Assembly: GCF_029407905.1 (NCBI RefSeq)
Contig: NC_073624.1
Coordinates: forward strand, 116,870,001-116,934,000
DNA: 64,000 nt
Direction: 5' to 3'
Source: Bubalus kerabau
Lineage: Eukaryota; Chordata; Mammalia; Artiodactyla; Bovidae
This document shows, piece after piece, positions 1 to 10,741 of this stretch (the first letter of the stretch is position 1; each line of letters begins with the position of its first letter). The notes below the pieces were generated by a model, which was given only the letters and a program-made list of their open reading frames with translations, had not been told where the DNA came from and did not search any database. Both the position numbers and the translations under genes were made by a program.

Positions 1-115
1 TACTGGAGTGGGTTGCCATTTCCTTCTCCAGGGGATCTTCCCAACCCAGGGATCAAACCTGCATCTCCTGCATTATAGGTGGTTTTTTTTACCATCTGAG
101 CCATCAGGGAAGTCA
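1..115 (-). mobile_element. Bov-tA SINE, cut by window edge
   Basis: Reverse complement of the ruminant tRNA-Glu-derived SINE. The tRNA-like head lies at the right (the reverse complement of GGCTCAGATGGTAAA), followed leftward by the body that ends in CCACTCCAGTA. The element continues left beyond the window. Confidence 0.9.
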
Positions 116-387
116 AACCCACGACCCTGACCTGATTTGCACATGCGGCCTTCTGGAGTCAGACACGCTACCCTTGTGCCACGAGGGCCTAATGGCAACA
201 TAGGGGTTCTCCAAGCTGTATACTTAAGACTTATGTATTTTACTGCATGTAAGTTAATCTTCAACTTTACAAAGTATTCAAACATAAAAGTTGTTTATAT
301 TGATTTATATGATTCTTTTAAAGCAGGAGAGGAGTCATAATCATAGACTCTATTGCTACTTTACTCTTAGGGAAGAAATACCATTTA

Positions 388-545
388 AAAAATTGTATAT
401 TTATTTGGCTGGACTGGGTCTTAGCTGTGGCATGTGGAATTTTTAGCTGTGGCATGCAGTGTTTAGTTCCCTGACCAAGGATGAAACCTGGGCCCCTTGC
501 TATGGGAAAGTCGAGCCTTAGCCACTGGACCACCAGGGAAGTCCC
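388..545 (-). mobile_element. CHR-2-type SINE
   Basis: Cetartiodactyl tRNA-Glu-derived SINE in reverse orientation. It shows repeated TTAGCTGTGGCATG body units, TTAGTTCCCTGACCAAGG, and the terminal CCACCAGGGAAGTCC, which is the reverse complement of the tRNA-like head. It is older and more diverged than the Bov-tA copies. Confidence 0.8.
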
Positions 546-650
546 AAGCAAAACCATTTATTAGAGTGTTTAGTAATTAAAACACTCAGCCTATTACAAT
601 TCATACTAATACTATATGTGTGTCTGTATGCATATATAGACACACATTGA

Positions 651-772
651 CTCAATGGACACGAATTTGAGCAAACTCCCGGAGATGGTGAAGGACTGGG
701 AAGCCTGGTGTGCTGCAGTCCATGAGGTCACATAGAGTCAGACATGACTTAGTGACTGAACAACAACAACAA
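651..772 (+). mobile_element. BovB LINE 3' terminal fragment
   Basis: Last 120 bp of the BovB LINE in sense: ACTCAATGGACACGAATTTG, the GGAAGCCTGGTGTGCTGC segment, and the GACTTAGTGACTGAAC end running into an AAC-repeat tail. It is strongly 5'-truncated. Confidence 0.8.
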
Positions 773-3233
773 ATACGTATTTAATATTTACAGAGTAATG
801 GACACTGCTGTATTCTGTGTGCAATGGGGAGAGATGTATATTCAAGGTGTAAATCAGTTACATTTTGTATTTTCCGTGAAATGTTTGGTAAAATACTGCT
901 TTTTTGCATCTTGTTTTTTGGCTTCCCTGGGAGCCTCAGGAAACCAAGGTTTTGTGGTAGTTTAATTATTATTTAATAGTTGGATTTGAGGAAGGTGGCG
1001 AAATTCTGTAGTCTGTGGATCACTGGCCTGATAAATGATTTTGGAAAAAGCCTTTAGACCCTGGCCCTTGCAGAGTTCACTCATAGACCCCACTGACAAC
1101 ATTTAGCACGAAGCAATTGGCTTAAAAATGAGACAAACACTGGTGTTCTGCAACTCATTTTTACATTGCACCATTTATTAGAATCTCTTTGCTCTCTTTG
1201 TGGCATCCTGTGTTTAGGGAAATAATGTTATCATCTATTTCCAGAAATGGTTTGGAGAACTTCTTGGAAACCCTTCCCACGCATTTGTATTTTGGTATCT
1301 CTCCATTATTTCCCACTCAGGCAGACTGACCACTGGGAGACTTTCTGGCTCTGGAATGCGCCTGCCTCCCACTTTCACATGCCGGGGACACACGTGGGAT
1401 CATCTGGAAGGGGAAGGAGGGAGTCATGATATGGAGGGGAAGCTAAATATAGCGTCTGGCTCAACGGGGGGGAGATGTGGCCATCACCACCAGCACTGCC
1501 GCCCCCCCCCATCACCTGGTGTTTCGGGGAGGGGGGGGAGGCAAGGGAGCTGCCTGGGGTCCCCCACAAGATGCAGGGCCCAGTGTCGCCCTGGCTGCGG
1601 TGGCCGGCGGACTCAGGATGGTGGTGGGCAGCAAGCCCAGGGAGGAGGCATTCTGTACTGGAGCAGAAGAGTGGAAACCCTAGGCCAGGATGTCTCTGAG
1701 AAAATATAAAATGGAGAGATGTGTTCAGTCTATGAAAAGGAGATGATTTTCTTTTCTTTTGGTAGAGAGTTTGTGGATGAATTAGAGATTACTTAAAAAG
1801 TAAGCAAAGGGATAAAATGATGACGAATTCTACAAAAAGCAAAAAGTTTACAAGAAAAAAAAATACAGAAAACCACATGATGCAGCTGTGAATAAATATG
1901 ACACCATCATGATAATATAATACTGAATACTGATCTAACCCAAAAAATGATAGTGGGAAGATGAGTGGAAAAGCATGCGTGTGTGTGTGTGTGCGTGAGC
2001 ACGCACATGCGTGTATGCATGTGCCTGAGTGTTGAATTATATGAAAGCTAATTTCTCATTTTCAATAGTAGGGTGTCAATATCTAAATTGAAAAATCAAG
2101 AACTAGCAGTATAAACATTTAGAGATATGGAGTGAGAAAGAGCTGCAAGAATTGAAAGTAATTGCTCTCAGGAAATAGTGATGAGAGTATAACTTTGATC
2201 ATTGAAATTAAGTTAAAAATTACCCCAAATTTGTCTCTAGTCATTTCAGCTAATTCAGCTTTTAAAACTAAAGACTTTCCTGAGGAAACCAAGGTAAGCA
2301 GAGAAACAGGGCAGCTACCAAGTAAGAATTTTCCTTGAGGGTGGAAAACAGAGTCCAGAGTTACTAGACCATTCATTAAAGCTGTTGGAGCACAGTCAAC
2401 TAAAAATGGATTCTGGGGAGAATAAGGACTGGGAAGTGACTTCTGCAGCATGTTATTTCTTCTGGAGGCTGTTCAAGATTTAAATCTGCAGAAAAACATC
2501 TCTGGAGCTGGAGAATATAGTCAGAGGACAAAATAGTGGTCAAAATATTTACTCTGTGGATTTCATCCCACCATTTAACTGTGGCCACTTATACCCTTCC
2601 CACCTGCATCACAGAGTTATCTGTAGTGGGTTATAACTACACATTTTTTCGTAAATTCCAGATTATTGCAGGGCCCACCCGTGACGGTGCCAGAGTTTCC
2701 TCTGGGCAATGCAGAATCATCCCTGCCCCCTCTTACGACTGCCTCCTATCACAGGGCTAGAAACCTGGGAACAACGTTTCCAGAATCCCTTGCCGCAGGG
2801 TCCCAGTTAGATTCTGTCACTGGGCGGCACTTGTGAGAGATCTGGAGGTAGAAATGACGCACTTCGTTGCTCCGGCTGCGGGGGCTTTACTGGATATGAG
2901 ATTTTGCAGCAACCTCTTGGGGACACCCTGGGCACCATTGTTGTGGTGTTGCTGGTACCTCGGGATTCAGGCAAGTTCTTCTTTCTCTGAAAGCAAAGGC
3001 AAACCCGAGAACTAGTGATGTTTCCCCTTAAACCTTAGATTCACCAAGACCTAGCCTCGAATCCTGACACTTCATTTTTAAAAACTGTGTAACCTTGGGT
3101 TAGGATTTTTTTTTTTTAAATTCTTGATTTATGTTTTTTCAACTGTAGAATAAGGATAACACTATTTATTTTATAAATGATGAGGAATAAATATAATAGG
3201 TGTAAAAATGCCCAGCAGAAGACTTGTCACCAG
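773..3233. other. Unique DNA, no gene recognised
   Basis: About 2.5 kb with no repeat or gene that I can name. A GC-rich patch at 1,350-1,680 contains C and G runs. The 117-codon frame there (1,356-1,709, +) is low-complexity and resembles no family I know. A dinucleotide repeat at 1,975 is listed separately. Confidence 0.5.
1975..2032. repeat. Imperfect (TG)n microsatellite
   Basis: A run of alternating TG with interspersed CG and CA steps, including GTGTGTGTGTGTGTG followed by the palindrome-like GAGCACGCACATGCGTG. Alternating purine/pyrimidine over about 55 bp. Confidence 0.85.
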
Positions 3234-3237
3234 AGTG

Positions 3238-3331
3238 CTGCTGCTGCTGCTAAGTCGCTTCAGTCGTGTCCGACTCGGTGCGACCCCATAGATGGCAGCC
3301 CACCAGGCTCCCCATCCCCGGGATTCTAGGA
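3238..3331 (-). mobile_element. BOV-A2 SINE 3' fragment
   Basis: Starts with the reverse complement of the (AGC)n tail, TGCTGCTGCTGCTAAGTCG, and runs through CCCACCAGGCTCCCC before breaking off at GGGATTCTA. It represents less than half of one dimer. Confidence 0.9.
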
Positions 3332-4975
3332 TTCAATAAATGGTATCTGTTGCTGTAGTTATTTTTATCCTCTGTGTGCCACCTGCCACTGTTATTTCCT
3401 CCATAGCTGCTGTGCAGTCAGCGGGCAAGAAGCCCAAGTGCAGGGTGCTGGGTTGAGCAGCTGGGGTAGTTCTCCCACTTCTCCTTCCATAAACTTCTTT
3501 TATATAAAGCTGGAATGGTCACATTTCCTCTTCTCTTTGCTTCAGAGCATAAACCTCAAAGCCTACCAGATACCCAGACCTGTCTGTGTGTAGGAAACCA
3601 GGACTGATCAAGTGACCTTGGCACACGTTTCCCTTTTTTTTGTCGTTCTTAGTTTGCTTCTTTCTATAACCCAGAGAGCTCAGTGGCCCTGCCCCTTTTC
3701 TTCATGTGATGAGCTGACATTTGATTGACATCCTTGGCTCTGCTGCTCTTGGGGGCTCAGTCACTTCCTCCTACTATCCTGAGGTCTCCATGCTTGACCT
3801 AGACTCATTCTTACACATTCGGGGCTTTCACAACAAATCTCGTTGCCAGGTGGAACCCTTTCTAGGCGAAGTTGTAGAATTCCTGATTTGTAGAATTGCT
3901 TTCCCATCCCCCTCTTTTTATGTGAGGCACCAGAAGTTCCACTGATGCGCCCTATAAGTGATTTTTCTCCCCTCATTGATTTTAAAAAATTGTGCCCTTT
4001 CACTACATGGCATGTCAAGCACTTTAAGATATATAATTAATTAAAGTGTTTATTGAAACTGACAAGCAGGCAAAATAAATGCAAACCAAGTAGGAAATCT
4101 ATAGAAATAGCCTGAGAACAGCCATCTCTGCATGAGCTGACTTAAGCCGAAAGTCTAAGAAACAGGAGTCCTGAGGAAAGGGGAGGTAGCCCATGAAGAC
4201 GTGGAGGTCACCTCATTAAACATACAGTTTCTACTTCCCTCTTGCTTACAACTACAGATTACTAGAAGAAATTTCTAGCCTCTCTCTGTCTTCTGGAAAT
4301 ATGGACAAACAGGGAGAGAGGGGAAAAAATGAATTTATAGAGATAAAATTGTCATATCATGATGTAGTCCATTTCTGGTTACTTTTCTTTCTGTTCTACA
4401 TTTCCAAAAGGCTCACAATGAAAGAGGTCCTACGGGAAGGCAAGGTGCCATGGGGGAAAGGGCCTGGCACATGTCTCTTCCCTGTCATTCATCAGAGACC
4501 CTAGCTCTAAGGTGATGGCCTGTGATGCCGTGATAAATAGGGTCTGCTTTCTTGCCTAGCAACCTATGACTAAAAATGAATATAAACAAAGCATCTTCAC
4601 TAAGAATTTTTTTTTCAATGAAAAATATAAAATGACTGATTTTAAAAGACAGGATTTATGCAGGAAGCTTAAATTAAAACCCCAAATAATCAAACACATG
4701 CTTCTTTTCCTTGTTATGATAAGAAGGGACAGAAGAAAGGAGGAAGGTTTTCTGTAGGGTTTTCTATTTGTGGTCACTGTGTTGGTCCAATTTGTCTCTT
4801 TGACAGCTTTCTTTAGTTGTTAATTTTGGATGTGGTCTGCAGCTCTCATAATTTGCCACTGTTCACAGTATTTCGGTGACTTTTAAAAGCCTTCATGATG
4901 CTCAGGTGGGGCGTCAGAACAGAGACTGGGATGAGTGAGGGCATCATTGTTTTGTCAGGGACAGGAGTTGGGAGG
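3332..4975. other. Unique DNA, no gene recognised
   Basis: About 1.6 kb, AT-rich toward the right. Short open frames occur on both strands (for example 3,721-3,945 + and 3,761-4,018 -), but they overlap each other and resemble no known protein, so I treat them as chance. Confidence 0.5.
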
Positions 4976-5200
4976 GAGGCAAGCTACAGTCTGTGGGCCA
5001 AATCCAGCCTGCCACCTGTTATGGATAAAGTTTTATTGGAACCCAGCCATGTCCATTTGCTTCCATATTGTCTATGGCTTTTTCTGCATTGTTAACAATG
5101 GCAAAACTGAGTAGTAGTGACAGAGATCATCTGACCCAAAAAGCCAAAAGCATTTACTATCTGACCCTTCATAGAAAAAGTTTTCCCAGCTCTGGTCCAG
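4976..5200. mobile_element. hAT-Charlie-type DNA transposon relic
   Basis: Resembles a mammal-wide nonautonomous hAT element: CTGTGGGCCAAATCCAGCC near the left end, TAAAGTTTTATTGGAACC in the middle, TTTACTATCTGACCC and AAAAAGTTTTCCCAGC near the right. I recognise the class from these motifs but not the subfamily with certainty. Confidence 0.6.
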
Positions 5201-5659
5201 GATGAAGTGTTGGCGCAGCCGGAGTCCCGTTAGCTGGTGGATGAGTGTGCCAGGCTGGGTGAAATTGAGCCGAGCGCTAAATTTGATTCTTGAAGTGTTT
5301 TGTGACATGTTGTATTACTGAAAACTGTGAATTGCTTGTAAACTGTCATATTGTTTGTTTCCCGTAGATACAGTCATTCAGTTATTCAGTCACTCATGGT
5401 TCAAGCAAATGTTTACATTCCTATCGCCCTGTGTGAGTTTGATGAAGTTTCAGTATTCGTTGAAGTGATTGAGCTGCCCTTGCTAGCACCTAGATGTCAA
5501 GCAAATGACTCTGAAAATGAAACTCCTTTTCCTTCTAATGAGATGGAAGTATTTTAAGAAGATTTGATGCATGAAGAACCTCTATGATTTTGTGAGAAAC
5601 AAGGACATTAGAATATAAGATTACTTATAATTAGGCAAGTTGACATTATGAAATAAAAA

Positions 5660-5704
5660 TATTGGGTTGGCCAAAAAGTTCCCTTGGGTTCCGGCCAACC
5701 TAAT
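5660..5704. mobile_element. Collapsed mariner MITE (terminal repeats only)
   Basis: Left end ATTGGGTTGGCCAAAAAGTT matches the terminal repeat of ruminant mariner elements. About 20 bp later the complementary end GGCCAACCTAAT follows, next to TA. Only about 45 bp remain, so the element is little more than its two ends. Confidence 0.75.
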
Positions 5705-5790
5705 ACTATGTTTACAAAAAGCATCTTCATGCCCGTGTCTTCCCAGTTGTTCCCCTAAGGACAGACATTATGAAGTCGTGAATGAGAAGT

Positions 5791-5893
5791 GAAAGATCTG
5801 GTGCCAGATACACATGGGTCTGAATTCTGGTTCTGCCATTATTAGCTATGTGGCCTTGGACAAGTTCCTTAACCTCTGTGTGTGTGTTTCCTC
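5791..5893 (+). mobile_element. MIR SINE, left part
   Basis: Mammal-wide interspersed repeat in sense: GGTCTGAATTCTGGTTCTGCC, the TAGCTATGTGGCC core, CAAGTTCCTTAACCTC and TTTCCTCATC. It is interrupted by the L1 tail that follows and resumes at 6,059. Confidence 0.8.
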
Positions 5894-6058
5894 ATCAGGA
5901 TGGGGAACACATGTACACCCGTGGCGGATGCATGTTGATGTATGGCAAAACCAATACAGTATTGTAAAGTAAAAAAAATAATAATAAAAAAAAGAAAAAG
6001 AAAAAGAAATATCATTTGCAAGCCGCCCCCCCCCCAACAAAAAAAAAAAAAGAAAAAA
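5894..6058 (+). mobile_element. Ruminant L1 3' end inside a MIR
   Basis: The terminal 3' segment of a ruminant L1: GGAACACATGTACACCCGTG, then TATGGCAAAACCAATACAG and an A-rich tail. The tail holds two A-tracts separated by about 25 non-A bases (ATCATTTGCAAGCC plus a C run), which looks like a short 3'-transduced piece. The L1 splits the MIR on either side. Confidence 0.8.
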
Positions 6059-6150
6059 TGATAATAGTACTTACCTCATGGGGTTGCTATGAGGATTCAT
6101 TGAGATGAGGCAGGCAAAGACTTAGTTCTGTGATGGTGCTAAGTTAGCTG
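6059..6150 (+). mobile_element. MIR SINE, right part
   Basis: Continuation of the MIR from 5,791-5,893: ATAATAGTACTTACCTCATG, GGTTGCTATGAGGATTC and GAGATGAGGCAGGCAAAGAC match the MIR 3' half. Confidence 0.75.
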
Positions 6151-7224
6151 TTCTATTTCTAGTCCCCTCTCAGAAAATTCAACCAGCTCTACCAGAATCT
6201 TAATTTCCTGTACTTTCTTCTCAAAATCTCCCCCTTAATTTGCCTGAGATGTCAAAGACAGGGCTGTTTGGCTGCGTCATGTGAAGACCCTCCTTGGATT
6301 AGGGGCAGGTGTGATCTCTACGGAAACAAGAGCCCGGGTGGCAGACAGCACCCTGCAATTATCTGAGCTAGCTGCTCATATCCTGGCTGTCAGTCTTCCC
6401 GGGAGAGAATCGTGTGAGTCACAGAGAGAAGAGGACCATCTCTGTGTGACTGAACCGTCACCAATGGCTTGCCCATCCCAGGAATGGGTCTCTGTCTTTG
6501 TTCAATACAAGTTTTTACCTGTCTCATTGTTCTTCTGACTCGGGCCTGTCTTTAGTTCTTGCATCTGGAAAAATCTCTGACCAAAGAAGTTATAAGCTGC
6601 TCCCTTGGCTGGCATGAGGTCCAGTCTACCCGACTTGGGATGTTTCGCTGTCATCGTTCACGTGTGAAGCTGTGCCTATGTGTCAGTCATCTTCAGGTCT
6701 TTCTTATCTTTCTGTCACCTCCTTTTCCTAAAAGCACAGATGGTAGGATTCAAAAGAGCTTATGCGGGCGTTGGAGAAGCCGAACCATTCCTTTCGGTGT
6801 AGAAAACTTCCCGGTAGGTAGCGAACTCCCCACCCACCCGTCCTTCGGTCCACCCGTCTGCTGTGATGCTGTGAGATATTAAACCTGGCTTCTGTTTTAC
6901 CTAAAACTCTCCTCTTAGCTTTCCTCACCTCCTCCTTCACGCTCCTTTTTTCTTTTGTGTTAAATGGGAATAATAACCATTCGTCTAGTCATCTTTGTCT
7001 GGACTCATTTCTTACTGCCACCTGCCCTCTGCAGTCTCCTCCACACCATACAGACATTGTTGGATAAATGGAGGTGCTGTGATGAGGTTTGCGGTGACGT
7101 TTGTCATGTTGCATATGTGAAAATGCTCATTACCATGTCTAGCAGAGCGCAGGTGTTTCTCGCTTCCTCGTATCTGTATTCTGGGTCTCGCTGTGCGTCA
7201 CAGACGTAGAATTGTGTCTCAGAA
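6151..7224. other. Unique DNA, no gene recognised
   Basis: About 1.1 kb without a nameable repeat. The 107-codon frame at 6,559-6,882 (+) and its antisense shadow have no recognisable domain. Confidence 0.45.
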
Positions 7225-7400
7225 AACTTGTGGTGGGGTCTGAGCTCTGTCACTTAGGAGCTGTGATACCTCAAGCAGGTGATGTCATTGACTTCCCCAA
7301 ACTGCAGTTTTTCATCAATCATGTGAGGAAAACCGTGCGGCATCGTTAGGGAGATCAAATGAAAATATATGAAAAATGCATTCTAAACTGTAAAGAGTGA
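7225..7400 (+). mobile_element. Probable MIR SINE
   Basis: Diverged but collinear with MIR: TGAGCTCTGTCACTTAGGAG, GCTGTGATACCTCAAGCAGG, then GGGAGATCAAATGAAAATAT in the place of the MIR 'gaggattaaatgag' block. Confidence 0.55.
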
Positions 7401-9204
7401 TACAATTGTATAATAGTACATAGACGGTGGTGACAATTTGGCAATTGCAGCCACTTTCAGTTGAAAATGATAATAAAAATTGTTTAATGATTTTTGTTTT
7501 TGCTTTCGTTCAGCTTTGCTCAGTGGTCTCAGGACACTCACCTAAATGTTAATAAAAGAGGAGAGCTCTTGACCTTGCTTTATAATCCAAGCAAAGGCAC
7601 ACTGCAGTCTGTCACATCCAGCAAATGCGCCGCTGCTTTCAGACTTCCGCTGGGGTGAAGTGGCTGTGGCAGGCACAGCAGGTGAGCATGCACGCCAGTT
7701 CACTCCGTTAGTGCCCTGGGGCCGTGTGCTGAGGGCGAAAAGCCCAAGGGGAGACGGCACCAGTGTAACCAGAGCAGAGAAGCTGGCTAAGTGCTTGGCC
7801 TGGCCAGTCTTTCCCTGTTGCCTCAGTCTAAAAGGGGCCAGTCGCTCAAATTACCCAGCTGTTTGCCCTTGGTCTCTGATGGGCTTTGCAGTGGGAGGAG
7901 GGGTGAGCAGGTGGGAGGCCTGCTGCTCCTCCTCCTCCAGTTCAGGAAACTTTGGGGAGAGAGCGCAAGGTGACGTGAGTCACCACTAAGAGACACTTGC
8001 CCTCCCCAAGGCTTTCTTTCCCTGAGCATACAGGACACACTTCAATGTCCCGAAGTCTGGAGAAAACCACTGGATCAACGTCATCCTCAGCTCACACGCC
8101 GTGTTCATTCGACCTCATTTTCCAGCTGATGGCTTGGAGGCTGAAGGTCAGCACAGGACTTGACAGAGAGAGGAGAAAAGACAAAGAATGTATATGGGAG
8201 AATGTAGTGTGCTACGAAGGGTACCTGTCCAGGTGGGCTAAGTGTCTTAGAAGTAGGAAGACTCTCTGGAAGGCAGGTACCTGGTGTTTTGGCAAGGCCA
8301 AGCCTTGTTTGGGGCCAGGTGAAACAGCTGAGTGTCATGGATTCATACTAGAAATTGAGTAAAAATAAAAAGTCACTCTGGATATCAAACATGCAGAGGA
8401 TACAGGGAAAAGCATCTAGGACATTTTAAGACACCATTGAGGGTACTTTACAAAAGCAATTTTATTTAATCCGCATAGAAATATTACGAGAAAACTTTCA
8501 GATGAATAAACATAGGTTTGATTCTGAAGTCTCTGCTTTTTCTTTAGCTTCATGTATAGAAAATCAAGCTAAGGTATGTCCTTTAAATTCACCACCTCTG
8601 CTACTTCAGTTGTGAGAATTTATCCTTACCCAAAGGCACTGTGGCCACAAATGACCCCGCTCATTGATATTCTGATGTTTCTCCTGCCACATAAGTTTGG
8701 ATTGCCCCGCTCCTTGAAGACAGCCATGGCCAGGTGACTTATTTTGAGTAACATAGCGTGAGTGAGTGGCTGGTGTCAGCTTTAGGTAAAAGTATATAAG
8801 AGCCCATGAGAAATTCACCACGTTTTCTTCTAATGGCCACTGTTAGCTCTCCAGCTGGTAAAGTATCTGAAACTAGGAAGGAAACATACAGTGGAAGCTC
8901 GATTCATTTAGGATAAGAAATAATACAATTTAATTATTAAAACCCCTAGATTTTAGATTGTTACTGCAGCGTAGCCTCACCTGTCCTGACTGATACAAGC
9001 AGGAAATAATTTTCCTATTATTCATGATTTCAAATGTGTGTTCTTAGGGAAGAGAAAGACTGGAGAAAGGCCTGACTGGAGTAAGAAAGAATGTAGAAAC
9101 TAAATAACTCATCTATTTTGTTGGTATTTTTAACCGGTGAACATGTTTTAACTTGAGTACACATTTTAGGTGGTGGATAATTTCTGAAGAATTGAAGATA
9201 ATAG
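7401..9204. other. Unique DNA, no gene recognised
   Basis: About 1.8 kb. Overlapping frames at 7,660-7,989 and 7,997-8,362 (+) are the longest but resemble nothing known. The part at 8,610-8,830 may be an old unclassified repeat, since it has the 'gccatggccaggtgac' type of wording common in mammalian relics. Confidence 0.4.
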
Positions 9205-9586
9205 CTTAGTTTGCTTGGGCTGCTATGGCAAAGTACCATAGTCAGGGTAGCTTAACCAACAGAAGATTAATCTTGTCTTCTTAGAGTCCTGGAGGCTAGC
9301 AGTCCAAGATCACGGTGTCAGCTGGGCTGGTTTCTTTGAGGCCTCTCTCCTTGGCTTCTGGACGACCATCTTCACAGTCTTCTGTCTATATGTGTCTATG
9401 CCCTAATGTCCTTTTCTTTTTTCCATAAGGATACCAGTTATATCCGATTTGGGCCCATCCTAATGATCTCATTTAATCTTAAGTACTTCTTTGAAGACCC
9501 ATCTCCAGGTACATTCTGAGGTACTAGGGGTTAGGACTTCAGTGTATGAATTTTTGGGGACACAATTCAGCCCGTGACAACTATGG
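9205..9586 (-). mobile_element. MLT1-type MaLR LTR
   Basis: Reverse complement of an ERVL-MaLR LTR. GGGCTGCTATGGCAAAGTAC and AGTCCTGGAGGCTAGCAGTC at the left are the LTR end. TCAGTGTATGAATTTTTGGG and GACACAATTCAGCCC at the right are its start. A solo LTR with no internal genes nearby. Confidence 0.75.
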
Positions 9587-9705
9587 AATAATCCCTGCTA
9601 CATAATGTATCCTCAGAAAGCCGTTCAAATAACGACTTGCCTGTTTTGCCTCAGCCAAACATGTCCTATATATTTCACTCTGGCCAGGCACCCTCAGCAG
9701 CCTCT

Positions 9706-9977
9706 GCTGCTGCTGCTAAGTCGCTTCAGTCGTGTCTGAGACTCTGCGACCCCATAGATGGCAGCCCACCAGGCTCCGCTGTCCCTAGGATTCTCCAGGC
9801 AAGAACACTGGAGTGGGTTGCCATTTCCTTCTCCAATGCATGAAAGTGAAAAGTGAAAGTGAAGTCGCTCAGTTGTGTCCGACTCTTAGCAACCCCATGG
9901 ACTGCAGCCCACCAGGCTCCTCTGTCCATGGGATTTTCCAGGCAAGAGCACGGAGTAGGGTGCCATTGCCTTCTCCG
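9706..9977 (-). mobile_element. BOV-A2 SINE, full dimer
   Basis: Complete dimeric element read from its (AGC)n tail (TGCTGCTGCTGCTAAG) through both BovA units to TTGCCTTCTCC. It is flanked by an 11-bp target-site duplication, CAGCAGCCTCT, at 9,695-9,705 and 9,978-9,988. Confidence 0.95.
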
Positions 9978-10102
9978 CAGCAGCCTCTACCTCAGAGCCA
10001 CTGTGGTGCTTCATCAGTCTTTTCACCCCACTCCAAATGATCCTGGGTGGCACAGAACTTGAAAGGAATTGTGAGGAGGGTGCTCCTAGTCCCATTAAAC
10101 AC

Positions 10103-10258
10103 ATTATTTATCGGCTGGACCATGTCTTAGTTGTTATATGTGGGATCTTTGATCTTTGTTTCGGCATGTGGGATCTAGTTCCCTGACTGGGGCTAGAGCC
10201 TGGGCCTCCTGCACTGGGAGCTCGGAGTCTTAGCCATTGGGCCACAAGGGAGGTCCCT
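10103..10258 (-). mobile_element. CHR-2-type SINE
   Basis: Reverse-oriented tRNA-Glu-derived SINE: TTATTTATCGGCTGGACC, GCATGTGGGATCTAGTTCCC, and the terminal CCACAAGGGAGGTCCC corresponding to the tRNA-like head. A CHR-1 copy in the same orientation follows within about 10 bp. Confidence 0.8.
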
Positions 10259-10264
10259 ACTAGT

Positions 10265-10480
10265 TCAGTTTTCTCTTTTTGGTTGCACGGGACCTTTGCT
10301 GCTGCTTTTGGGCTTTCTCGTTGCAGGGCACAGGCTGTAGGCCCATGGGCTCAGGAGTTGCCGGGCACAGGCTTAGTTGCCCCACAGCATGTGGAATCTT
10401 CCGGTATCAGGGATGGCGCCCATGTCCCTTGCATTGGCAGGCAGGTTCCTATCCACTGTACCACCAGAGAAGTCCTCTCC
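10265..10480 (-). mobile_element. CHR-1-type SINE
   Basis: Reverse-oriented cetartiodactyl SINE: repeated CTCGTTGCAGGGCACAGGC and GGCTTAGTTGCCCCACAGC units, GCATTGGCAGGCAGGTTCC, and CCACCAGAGAAGTCC at the head end. Confidence 0.75.
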
Positions 10481-10593
10481 GAGTTCCATTTTAATAGCTA
10501 AGGACTGGAACTTAGAGATGTTAAGTGACTTATCGTAGGTTACACCACTGATTTGCATCTATGAATTCTGAGAACCTGGAATTGCCTTTCCAT

Positions 10594-10733
10594 CGCTGCT
10601 GCTGCTGCGGCTAAGTCGCTTCAGTCGTGTCTGACTCTCTGCGACCCCCTAGACGGCAGCCCACCAGGCTCCCCCGTCCCTGGGATTCTCCAGGCAAGAA
10701 CACTGGAGTGGGGTGCCATTGCCTTCTCCGTGT
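10594..10733 (-). mobile_element. BOV-A2 SINE, single unit
   Basis: One BovA unit with its (AGC)n tail at the left (GCTGCTGCTGCGGCTAAG), ending GCCATTGCCTTCTCC. An 8-bp duplication, CTTTCCAT, flanks it at 10,586-10,593 and 10,734-10,741, so this was probably a single-unit insertion rather than a truncated dimer. Confidence 0.85.
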
Positions 10734-10741
10734 CTTTCCAT

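Noticed and set aside
9205..9586. An endogenous retrovirus with coding regions next to the MLT1 LTRs
   Set aside because: No gag, pol or env-like frame lies beside any of the four MLT1 LTRs; they are solo or partial LTRs.
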